DNA of 64,000 nucleotides from Dyadobacter sp. CY261 (GTDB lineage: Bacteria > Bacteroidota > Bacteroidia > Cytophagales > Spirosomataceae). Made by a program: the position numbers and the translations under genes. Position 1 is the stretch's first letter; every line of letters starts with the position of its first letter. Positions 33,494 to 41,443 of this stretch are shown here, in pieces. The notes below the pieces were generated by a model. The model searched no databases. It worked only from the letters and a program-made list of their open reading frames with translations, and was not told the origin of the DNA. The stretch covers positions 310,001-374,000 of the forward strand of contig NZ_JAKCPW010000008.1 of assembly GCF_021440085.1 (NCBI RefSeq), read 5' to 3'.

Positions 33494-35863
33494 CTACTCC
33501 GCCCGCAACGATTTCACCGGATTGATCAACGCTGCACGGATGGCCTGGAAGCTTACGGTGAGTAATGTGATGCCTAGCGCACCCAAACCCGTTGCGGCGA
33601 ATATCCACCAGGATAGCTCGGTGCGGTAGGTATAGGTTTTCAGCCATCCGCTCATAAAATACCAGGCAATGGGGCCGGAAATGACACAGGCAACCAGCAC
33701 CAGCACCACAAAGTCGGTCGATAAGAGCTTCCAAAGGTTGGCAATCGAAGCTCCGAGGACTTTCCTGATACCGATTTCTTTGGTCCGCTGCTCCGCAACG
33801 AATGAGGCAAGACCAAAGAGCCCCAGACAAGAGATGAATATGGCCAAAACTGTGAAGAACGAAGCGAGTTTACCGATCCGCTCCTCATCGGCAAACTTCT
33901 TTGAAAACATGGCATCTACAAACTGGTAGGTAAACGGACTACCTGGATCGTATTTTCTGAAAACAGCTCCTACTTTTCCCAAAGCGTCGCTCATGCCCGC
34001 GGCAGGCGACAGCCTGATGTTAATCACATTGGTGTTCCGATAGTTGATAACATAGAATGCCGGGCTGATCCCGCTAAAAGGGGATTCCCGGACCATGTCC
34101 TTTACCACGCCGATCAACCGGTAATCCTTTCCTCCCCAGTTAAGAATCGATTCCAGCGGTTTTTTGAGCCCCGTCAATTCCAGTGCCGACTCGTTGATGA
34201 TCATCGCCGTCGAATCCGTTGGATAGTTGCGGGAGAAGTCCCGGCCCTGGGCTACTTCCCAGCCGACAGTTTTGCCATAGTCATGCGAAATGTTGTTCGA
34301 CATCACCAGAGGCACCGCATCCGGCGCCTTACCGGGCCACGAAAGGTTGGTTACCCCACCATACTGCACCGTCACCGAGCCTGAGGACTGCGAATAGCCG
34401 CTTACGACACCCGTGTTCATGAGATCATTTTTCAATGCATTATAATGACCAAACAGCGCCGGCGTATTCATATCCACTTCGATCAGCCCTTGCTTGCTGT
34501 ACCCGATAGGCCGATTTTTTGCATGCTGTATTTGCCTGAAAACGACGACAGTTCCAATGATGAGCGTAACCGAAACCGTAAACTGTGTGACTACCAGCAC
34601 TTTTCTTGGCACGGCAGCAAACTTCCCGGCTTTGAATGTCCCCTTCAATACTTTTAATGGTTGAAAAGATGAAAGGTAAAGTGCCGGATAACTTCCTGCT
34701 ATCATGGCTGTAAGCAGGCTAAAAACGATTCCGGCAAGCCAGAACACGGGGTTAGCCCATGGCAGCGTGATTTTCTTTTCGGCAACTTCATTGAATGCAG
34801 GTAATGCCAACCCGGCCAGCAATAGTGAAAGACAAAAGGCGATCAGCACTACCAGGATTGATTCGCTGAAAAACTGGCCCACCAATTGTGCGCGTAAGGA
34901 GCCGATAGCCTTTCGGATACCCACTTCCTTCGCTCTTTTTTCCGATCGTGCCGTGCTGAGATTCATGAAGTTAATGCAAGCCAATAACAGCACAAAAACA
35001 CCTATGGTACCAAACAGCCACACAAATGTGATGAGCCCGCCGGTATTCTTACCGTTCTGAAAATCGGAATACAGGTGCCAACGGTTCATTGGATGTACGA
35101 AAAATTCGGGTTTGTAGCCAGGCGGGTTTTCCCGTTTCATCCGCAAATCCTTAATCTTGGCGGAAGCGGTCGCGAAATCTGCGTTTTCCCGGAGCTGGGC
35201 AAATATCTGATAGGAGTTCTCATCCCATTGGGTATCGGCCCTTTTTATCGATTCGTCCATCGCCTTGAAAAGCTCCCACGGAGCAAGCACCTGGGTGTCC
35301 CTGAATGTGCTGTTATTGGGAATATCCTCAAACACGCCCGTCACTTTCACATCACGGTTGCTATTGATTTTTACCACTTTATTAATCGGATTGGTATTAC
35401 CAAACAGCGAACGCGCAAACGACTCCGAAAGTAGTACAGCATTGACATCCTTCAAATTATCGATACCTGCAACAATCCGGACCGACATCATTTTCGTAAA
35501 CGAAGGCTCCACATACTGCCCCGACTTAGAAAACATCTTATCCCCATTTGTAATAATAATGTCCCGGTAAGCCGACTTGCTCACCGCTTCAAAATCGGGA
35601 TATTTCTCCTTCATTTCGACCGCCAGCGGCAACGGCGCTACATTGTAAGGCGACTTCTCGGGACCAAACTGCACAAACTGCCAAACCTGCCCGAGACGGT
35701 CATGATTTTTGTGGTAATGATCGAACGATAATTCATCGTGAACCCAAAGGCCTATCAACACCGCCACAGCCATCCCAACCGACAGCCCACAAATATTAAT
35801 AGCCGAATACCCCTTGCTCTTTACCAGGTTCCGGAGCGCGATTTTGAAATAGTTTTTTAGCAT
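33494..35863 (-). CDS. Array permease D (duplicated MacB/FtsX type, GLWV subgroup)
   Basis: 789 residues starting MLKNYFKIALRNLVKSKGYS. TM1 contains the subgroup mark LIGLWVHDELSFD, shared with F, I and P. Further marks are MNRWHLYSDF before the first FtsX unit, RDFSRNYPTDS and VKDMVRESPF in the second periplasmic domain, and GASIANLWKLLSTDFVVLV in the second FtsX unit. Eight predicted helices; no ATPase motifs; end NPVKSLRAE. The start codon is 20 bases from the adjoining repeat. Substrate unknown. Confidence 0.9.
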   Translation of the reverse strand: MLKNYFKIALRNLVKSKGYSAINICGLSVGMAVAVLIGLWVHDELSFDHYHKNHDRLGQVWQFVQFGPEKSPYNVAPLPLAVEMKEKYPDFEAVSKSAYRDIIITNGDKMFSKSGQYVEPSFTKMMSVRIVAGIDNLKDVNAVLLSESFARSLFGNTNPINKVVKINSNRDVKVTGVFEDIPNNSTFRDTQVLAPWELFKAMDESIKRADTQWDENSYQIFAQLRENADFATASAKIKDLRMKRENPPGYKPEFFVHPMNRWHLYSDFQNGKNTGGLITFVWLFGTIGVFVLLLACINFMNLSTARSEKRAKEVGIRKAIGSLRAQLVGQFFSESILVVLIAFCLSLLLAGLALPAFNEVAEKKITLPWANPVFWLAGIVFSLLTAMIAGSYPALYLSSFQPLKVLKGTFKAGKFAAVPRKVLVVTQFTVSVTLIIGTVVVFRQIQHAKNRPIGYSKQGLIEVDMNTPALFGHYNALKNDLMNTGVVSGYSQSSGSVTVQYGGVTNLSWPGKAPDAVPLVMSNNISHDYGKTVGWEVAQGRDFSRNYPTDSTAMIINESALELTGLKKPLESILNWGGKDYRLIGVVKDMVRESPFSGISPAFYVINYRNTNVINIRLSPAAGMSDALGKVGAVFRKYDPGSPFTYQFVDAMFSKKFADEERIGKLASFFTVLAIFISCLGLFGLASFVAEQRTKEIGIRKVLGASIANLWKLLSTDFVVLVLVACVISGPIAWYFMSGWLKTYTYRTELSWWIFAATGLGALGITLLTVSFQAIRAALINPVKSLRAE

Positions 35864-35883
35864 GATGTTTGGGATTTTGTTTT

Positions 35884-36070
35884 GACCACCGACGGCCGAT
35901 TATTGGTGTCGAGTTTTGGACCATGGACAATAGACCATGCATTAAAATATCGATACAAGACTAATATCGCAGCACTGCTCAGCCATGGCCCATGGTGTAT
36001 TGTCCATGGTCAGTACCGCAATCGATTTGCCTTCCGAACAACAATAACTCGGCGGTCGGTCGGCGACGGT
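35884..36070. repeat. Heptad spacer 5a, beside permease D
   Basis: First of two spacers squeezed between permeases D and E. GACCACCGACGGCCGA and a GGACCATGGAC block on the left face GTATTGTCCATGGTC and CGGCGGTCGGTCGGCGACGG on the right. It ends directly at a residual permease C-terminus (36074-36097). Confidence 0.65.
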
Positions 36071-36073
36071 CAT

Positions 36074-36097
36074 TCATTCGCTTCGCAACGACTTACA
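36074..36097 (-). pseudogene. Remnant of a lost permease: last codons KSLRSE-stop
   Basis: On the minus strand this reads KSLRSE followed by TGA, preceded by a codon for Cys and then unrelated sequence. The nucleotides match the 3' ends of neighbouring permeases (AAGTCGTTGCGAAG) and sit at the end of a spacer exactly where a permease stop should be. No other part of the gene is left, so this looks like the scar of a deletion. A chance match cannot be excluded for so short a piece. Confidence 0.5.
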
Positions 36098-36139
36098 CAT
36101 AATTGATGTCAGAAATCATGCACAAAACACGTCGCATTT

Positions 36140-36246
36140 ATGGTCCATGTTCCATAGTCATCCCGCTGACCGCCCAACATACACGCTTTCAGCGGTCAGC
36201 CGTCGGCGGTCGGCAGTCGCCGGTCGCCGGTTGCCGGTTGCCGGTC
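36140..36246. repeat. Heptad spacer 5b with seven tandem GC-core units
   Basis: AT-core words (ATGGTCCATGTTCCATAGTC) are followed by a run of seven 7-base units in exact register from 36195 to 36243: GTCAGCC, GTCGGCG, GTCGGCA, GTCGCCG twice and GTTGCCG twice. It ends 10 bases from the stop of permease E. Left-facing partners are missing, as expected if a deletion removed the other arm. Confidence 0.75.
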
Positions 36247-36255
36247 ATCTAGCCG

Positions 36256-38673
36256 TCACTCACTTCGCAACGACTTCACCGGATTCATCAAACCGGCTCT
36301 GACACTCTGGAAACCAACTGTCAATAATGCAACCGTTACAACCAGCAGCCCGGTAAGCGGGAAAATCCACCATTGGATTCCAACCTGATAGGCAAATCCC
36401 TGCAACCATTGCCGCATACCCAGCCACGCGATGGGTGCAGCGATAACGAGTGCGATACACACAAGTGAAAGAAATTCTCCGGAAAGCATCCCTACGATGC
36501 CGCCTACTGATGCCCCAAGCACTTTCCGGACGCCGATTTCCTTCGTTCTGCGTTCTGCCGAAAAAGCCGCAAGCCCAAATAGTCCAAGACAAGCTATCAC
36601 GACCGCAATACAGGTGAAATACAATACAATGCTGCCCGTGCGGCTTTCATTTTCATAATTCTTTTGAAAGTCCTGGTCGAGGAACGAGTAAGCGAATGGA
36701 ATATCGGGGTTCAGCCGTTTCCAGGCCGCCTCCACTGATGCGAGCGTGCCCGAATAGTCCTTCGTTTTTACACTCGCAATGAAATACTGATACTTATCGG
36801 TAATGCTCGTGGTGAGCGCATAGGGCTTAATGCCTTCGTGCAGGCTGCGGAAATTGAAATCTCTAACGATCCCGACGACCTGCAAGCTTTGTCGCTTACC
36901 GCCCAATTCGAAATAGACATTCTTGCCGATCGCCGACACTCCGTCATAACCCAGCTCGCGTGCGGCCGTTTCGTTAAGGATAATGCTACTCGAATCTGCG
37001 CCAAATGCCTTTGTAAAAGAGCGTCCAGCGACCATCTTTAATCCCAACGTTTCCACATAGTCATTGCCGACCGTGGCGAAATGGACGTCCACCGCATCAT
37101 GCAAGGTTTTGTTGTCGGTATAAAATGGTAAATCCTCAATACTTTCAATACCCGGATAAACCGATCCGCTGGTAGCGGCTTCCACGCCCGGTACCCGCAG
37201 CACTTCTTCCCTTAATGCATTGTAATTCGTTGCTGCCTTGTTGTTTCTGAACGGTACAATCAGCTTTTGTTCTTTGTCAAAACCCAGGTTCTGATTTTGC
37301 AGAAAGGAAAGTTGCTGTCCGATGACGATGGCACCAAGGATGAGAATAATGGAGACTGTAAATTGAAAAACAACAAGCCCTTTCCGAAGCAATACAGGCG
37401 ATTTTACATTCACTAACCTGCCTTTCAGCACACTCACCGGCCTGAATGACGACAGGTATAGGGCCGGATAAAGTCCCGCCACCAATCCGGTAAACAACGT
37501 GATTCCCGCCATCCAATAAAGAAATGCGGGCTCTGAAAACATATCAAGCGCTTTCCCTGTCAGATTGTTGAAATAGGGTAAGAGTAATTGTACTACCAGC
37601 ACCGCAATCGCCAACGCCATGACCGCGAGCATCATCGACTCTCCGAGAAACTGATGCACCAGCGAGTTCCTGACGGCCCCCATCACCTTGCGCACACCAA
37701 CCTCCTTCGCCCGCTTCTCCGAGCGCGCGGTACTGAGGTTCATAAAGTTGATACAAGCGATCAGCAACAGAAAGACAGCAATCGAACCAAAAATATAAAG
37801 ATAGGTCATGCTGCCATTCGGCGCGATCTCGTTGCCAATGGCCGATTTCAGGTAAATATCCGTAACCGGCTGAATGAACAATTCCTTGGAAATACCCAAT
37901 GCCTTCAGATCGGCTTCGCCGTGGCGCATCAAAAATGGTGTCAGTTTGGCCTCAAAAGCAGTCGGATCTGTGCCGTCGCGCAATTTCACATAGGTATGAA
38001 AAATGTTGTTCATGGACCAGTTGTTCTGGCTCGCTACCCAGCCACCCATATCCCCATTTTGCATCGACAAAAAGTAATGTGCGTCGATATGCGACTTGCG
38101 ATTACTCCGATAAACGCCGGTTACGGTATAATTAAAATCACCGAATGTAAGCCCTACCCGTATCACCTTCCCCACAGGGTCAGTATCGCCGAACAGCTTC
38201 CCAGCCACGGTCTCGGAAAGCACCAGCGTGTTAGGCTTACTTAGCGCGTTTTTGGGGTTTCCGTATTTGAAATCATACGTAAAAACCTCGAATAATGTAG
38301 AATCGGCATAATAGCCGTTGGTTTCATAAAACCGCGTTACTTCTTTGCCACCCCGGTTTTCGAGTAACATTCGGTCAATGCCGGAGAATTTGAGAACGCG
38401 GGCGACCGTTTCCACTTCCGGGAAGTCGGTCTTCACCCCTGCCGCAACCGGCCCGGGTGTTCCCGCCCATTTTTCATTCCGGGCTTCCAAAGCGATCCGG
38501 AAAAGGCGATGAGCATCGCGATGATGCTTGTCGTAGCTCAGTTCGTCCGAAACATACAGCACGATCAGCAAACAAGTTGCCAGCCCCAACGCTAAACCAA
38601 AAATGTTAATAGCAGTATACCCTTTGTTTTTCAAAAGGTTACGAAGGGCGATTTTTAGGTAGTTTTTTAGCAT
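36256..38673 (-). CDS. Array permease E (duplicated MacB/FtsX type)
   Basis: 805 residues starting MLKNYLKIALRNLLKNKGYT. The first periplasmic domain begins DELSYDKHHRDAHRLFRIAL. The first FtsX unit has INFMNLSTARSEKRAKEVGV and the second ERRTKEIGVRKVLGASVGGI. TM5 (VVFQFTVSIILILGAIVIGQ) opens the second unit. It groups with B, J and K rather than with its neighbours D and F. The end is NPVKSLRSE. The 5' side carries spacer 6 and the 3' side the doubled spacer 5. No ATPase motif. Confidence 0.9.
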   Translation of the reverse strand: MLKNYLKIALRNLLKNKGYTAINIFGLALGLATCLLIVLYVSDELSYDKHHRDAHRLFRIALEARNEKWAGTPGPVAAGVKTDFPEVETVARVLKFSGIDRMLLENRGGKEVTRFYETNGYYADSTLFEVFTYDFKYGNPKNALSKPNTLVLSETVAGKLFGDTDPVGKVIRVGLTFGDFNYTVTGVYRSNRKSHIDAHYFLSMQNGDMGGWVASQNNWSMNNIFHTYVKLRDGTDPTAFEAKLTPFLMRHGEADLKALGISKELFIQPVTDIYLKSAIGNEIAPNGSMTYLYIFGSIAVFLLLIACINFMNLSTARSEKRAKEVGVRKVMGAVRNSLVHQFLGESMMLAVMALAIAVLVVQLLLPYFNNLTGKALDMFSEPAFLYWMAGITLFTGLVAGLYPALYLSSFRPVSVLKGRLVNVKSPVLLRKGLVVFQFTVSIILILGAIVIGQQLSFLQNQNLGFDKEQKLIVPFRNNKAATNYNALREEVLRVPGVEAATSGSVYPGIESIEDLPFYTDNKTLHDAVDVHFATVGNDYVETLGLKMVAGRSFTKAFGADSSSIILNETAARELGYDGVSAIGKNVYFELGGKRQSLQVVGIVRDFNFRSLHEGIKPYALTTSITDKYQYFIASVKTKDYSGTLASVEAAWKRLNPDIPFAYSFLDQDFQKNYENESRTGSIVLYFTCIAVVIACLGLFGLAAFSAERRTKEIGVRKVLGASVGGIVGMLSGEFLSLVCIALVIAAPIAWLGMRQWLQGFAYQVGIQWWIFPLTGLLVVTVALLTVGFQSVRAGLMNPVKSLRSE

Positions 38674-38704
38674 GATGCATTTTTTTGGTAACGTTGTTCT
38701 TTTT

Positions 38705-38837
38705 GACCGCAGACGGGATATAGACGATGGACCATGGGTTATAGTTTAATACATTGCTGGGACCAAAACTATGGTCTATGGTCCATGGTCCATGGTCCAT
38801 GGTCCATGGTCTATATCTCATCATCAGCCGTCGGCCA
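38705..38837. repeat. Heptad spacer 6 with six tandem AT-core units
   Basis: The right half contains six perfect-register units at 38773-38814: GGTCTAT, GGTCCAT four times, GGTCTAT. The left half has GACCGCAGACGG and GATGGACCATGG. A short GC-core remnant, CAGCCGTCGGCC, ends close to the stop of permease F. The tandem run contains four NcoI-like CCATGG words. Confidence 0.8.
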
Positions 38838-38840
38838 TCA

Positions 38841-41240
38841 TCATTCACTCTTCAACGACTTCACCGGATCCAGCAATGCGGCTCTGACAGCCTGATAACT
38901 TACCGTCGCCAATGTGATTGCCAATGCACCCAAACCGGCGGCAGCGAAAATCCACCAGGGGATTTCGGTTCGGTACTCATATTTTTCAAGCCATCCGTTC
39001 AGGAAATACCAGGCGAAGGGCGTGGAAATCAGGAACGAGATGATTACCAGTACCACAAACTCGCGTGACAATAGTGCCCACAGATTACTGACCGAAGCGC
39101 CCAATACCTTACGCACGCCAATCTCCTTCGTCCGCTGTTCGGCGGTGAATGAGGCCAGGCCAAACAGGCCAAGGCAGCTGATCAGGATCGCGAGCACTGC
39201 AAATACCGACGACAGCGTGGCAATGCGCTCCTCAGCGGCGAATTTCAAGGCGTATTGTTCGTCGGTAAATTTATAATCGAAAGGACTGCCTGGACTCACT
39301 TCCCGGAAAACCGCGCCCACTTTCGCCAGCGACTCCCTAAGCGGCAATCCGGGTTTCAGTTTGACATTAATAAAATTCGCCCATCCATAATTGACCATAA
39401 ATAAGGTAGGCCGGACCAGGCTGAACGGCGAGCCCATCACCATATCCCGGATCACCCCCACTACTTTGTGCGGCGTCTCACCCCATTTTACCGTTTGATC
39501 AATGATTTCCGATGGCTTGCTGAAACCCATATATTTCAATGCAGATTCATTAATTACCATCGCGGAAGAATCGGTAGAGAACTGACGGGAAAAATCGCGG
39601 CCTGCGATGAACTGCCAGCCCATGGTTTTCCCAAAATCATGGGTAACGGCAATCGTCCCAAAATTCTCATGAAGGTTCGGATCCTTACCCGGCCAGCTGA
39701 AACCGCCATTATTGGACCCAACGAAGGTCGATGGGGACGACGAAGTAGACATTTCCAACACCGCACCCGTTTCCAGCAACGCGCCGCGAAGCCTGTTATA
39801 CTGGCTACGTAACTCGGGCGTGTTTATCTCGACGGTGATAAGTCCTGCCCGGTCATAGCCGACGGGCCTGTTTTTCGCGTGTTGTATTTGTTTGTAAACA
39901 ATGGCCGTCCCGATGATCAGCGTAACAGAGACTGTAAACTGCAACACTACCAACACCTTACGTGGAATAGCCGCGAACCGGCCTGCATTGAATGTCCCTT
40001 TCAGCACTTTCACAGGTTGAAACGACGACAAGTACAATGCCGGATAACTGCCCGACAAAAGCCCGGTCAGCAAGCAAAATGTAAATCCTGCGACCCAGAA
40101 ATAGCCATTATTCCAAGGGAATGCGATCCGTTTGTCAGCCATTTCATTGAAAGAAGGTAATGCAAGCATCACGATCAGGATTGCGAAAATGAAAGCCAGA
40201 AAGACGACCATAAAGGATTCGCTAAAAAACTGGTTGATCAACTGTCCTCTCAGCGATCCGATCGCCTTGCGGATGCCCACTTCTTTGGCGCGTTTCTCCG
40301 ACCGGGCAGTGCTCAGGTTCATGAAATTGATCGACGCCAGCAACAACACAAACACACCAATAATCGCAAAAAGCCAAACATAGCGGATACGCCCATCCGG
40401 TTGGCCCCTGTCGTCCCACGTGCCATACAAATGCCATTTGGACATCGGTAGCAGATAGTTTTGGGGTTTCAAAAACCGGGCTTCCGGCGTGTGCTGCATT
40501 TTGATATTCTTGATCCTTTCGGTAACTCCTTCAAATGTGGAATTAGAGCGTATTTGTGCTAATAACTGCCATGAATTATTGTTCCACTGCTCCTTGTCCC
40601 GCGCTTCCTGTACCCAATTCTGTGTGGCCACGTACAAATCCCAGGGTGCAACGAAGGTCAGGTCGCGAAACTCCGTGTTATAAGGTAAGTCTTCATAAAC
40701 GCCTGTCACCTTCACGTCGAGCTGGTTATCGAGCTTTACGATCTTGTCCATCGGGTTTTCATTTCCAAACAGAGCTTTGGCCACCGACTCGGCAATCATG
40801 ATCGAATTGCGTTCATTGAGCCCATCGCGCGTACCGCGCAGCATCTGCAGCGTGAACATATGCGGAGCTTCACCACTCAGATAAGCACCAGTTTTAGTAA
40901 ATCGGTTGTCTTTATAAGCCAGTATATGCTCATCTGTCCACGATGATTGAATCACATATTCAAAATCTTCCTTGTGGTGCTCGCGCAGATATTGTCCCAA
41001 CGGATAGGAAGTATACTCGCCACCATCGAAGGTTTTGCCCTCGAAAACGCCCCGTTCCACCACCTTGGCAATGCGATCATAATTTCTATGGTACCGATCG
41101 AACGCGAATTCATCGTAAACCCAAAGGCCGATTATCATAGCCACAGCCATCCCCACAGCCAACCCGCCGATGTTGATAGCCGAGTAACCCTTGTTTTTTA
41201 TGAGGTTACGGAACGCGATTTTTAAATAGTTATTTAGCAT
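38841..41240 (-). CDS. Array permease F (duplicated MacB/FtsX type, GLWV subgroup)
   Basis: 799 residues starting MLNNYLKIAFRNLIKNKGYS. Subgroup marks are IIGLWVYDEFAFDRYH in TM1, MSKWHLYGTWDDRGQPDGRI before the first FtsX unit, RDFSRQFSTDSS and IRDMVMGSPF in the second periplasmic domain and GASVSNLWALLSREFVVLV at the end. The last residues are DPVKSLKSE. Close in pattern to D, I and P although not adjacent to any of them. Eight helices, no ATPase motif. Confidence 0.9.
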   Translation of the reverse strand: MLNNYLKIAFRNLIKNKGYSAINIGGLAVGMAVAMIIGLWVYDEFAFDRYHRNYDRIAKVVERGVFEGKTFDGGEYTSYPLGQYLREHHKEDFEYVIQSSWTDEHILAYKDNRFTKTGAYLSGEAPHMFTLQMLRGTRDGLNERNSIMIAESVAKALFGNENPMDKIVKLDNQLDVKVTGVYEDLPYNTEFRDLTFVAPWDLYVATQNWVQEARDKEQWNNNSWQLLAQIRSNSTFEGVTERIKNIKMQHTPEARFLKPQNYLLPMSKWHLYGTWDDRGQPDGRIRYVWLFAIIGVFVLLLASINFMNLSTARSEKRAKEVGIRKAIGSLRGQLINQFFSESFMVVFLAFIFAILIVMLALPSFNEMADKRIAFPWNNGYFWVAGFTFCLLTGLLSGSYPALYLSSFQPVKVLKGTFNAGRFAAIPRKVLVVLQFTVSVTLIIGTAIVYKQIQHAKNRPVGYDRAGLITVEINTPELRSQYNRLRGALLETGAVLEMSTSSSPSTFVGSNNGGFSWPGKDPNLHENFGTIAVTHDFGKTMGWQFIAGRDFSRQFSTDSSAMVINESALKYMGFSKPSEIIDQTVKWGETPHKVVGVIRDMVMGSPFSLVRPTLFMVNYGWANFINVKLKPGLPLRESLAKVGAVFREVSPGSPFDYKFTDEQYALKFAAEERIATLSSVFAVLAILISCLGLFGLASFTAEQRTKEIGVRKVLGASVSNLWALLSREFVVLVIISFLISTPFAWYFLNGWLEKYEYRTEIPWWIFAAAGLGALAITLATVSYQAVRAALLDPVKSLKSE

Positions 41241-41269
41241 GGCGCTGTTTTATGAACTTGTTTCTGATT

Positions 41270-41442
41270 GACCGCCGACCATGGACCGCCGACCGCCGAT
41301 TGCTTTTGACTTTGTTTCGTGACTGACCATGGCCCACGGGCCATAGACCATAACTTTTCCTTGCTCACACCCATCATCTATGGTCGATGGTCGCAAGTAT
41401 ACCGTCCACCATACCGCATTCGGCGGTTAGCCGTCGGCGGTC
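41270..41442. repeat. Heptad spacer 7 (between permeases G and F)
   Basis: The left side has GACCGCCGACCATGGACCGC and a further GACCGCCGA, then GACCATGGCCCACGGGCC. The right side has ATCTATGGTCGATGGTCGC and then TTCGGCGGTTAGCCGTCGGC. The GC-core arms (GACCGCCGA and TCGGCGGT) are complementary and outermost, as in spacer 8. Confidence 0.75.
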
Positions 41443-41443
41443 A

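Noticed and set aside
38639..38848. Small open frame with repeated GPWTMDH-like peptides
   Set aside because: A by-product of the tandem heptads in spacer 6, without start signals or family resemblance.
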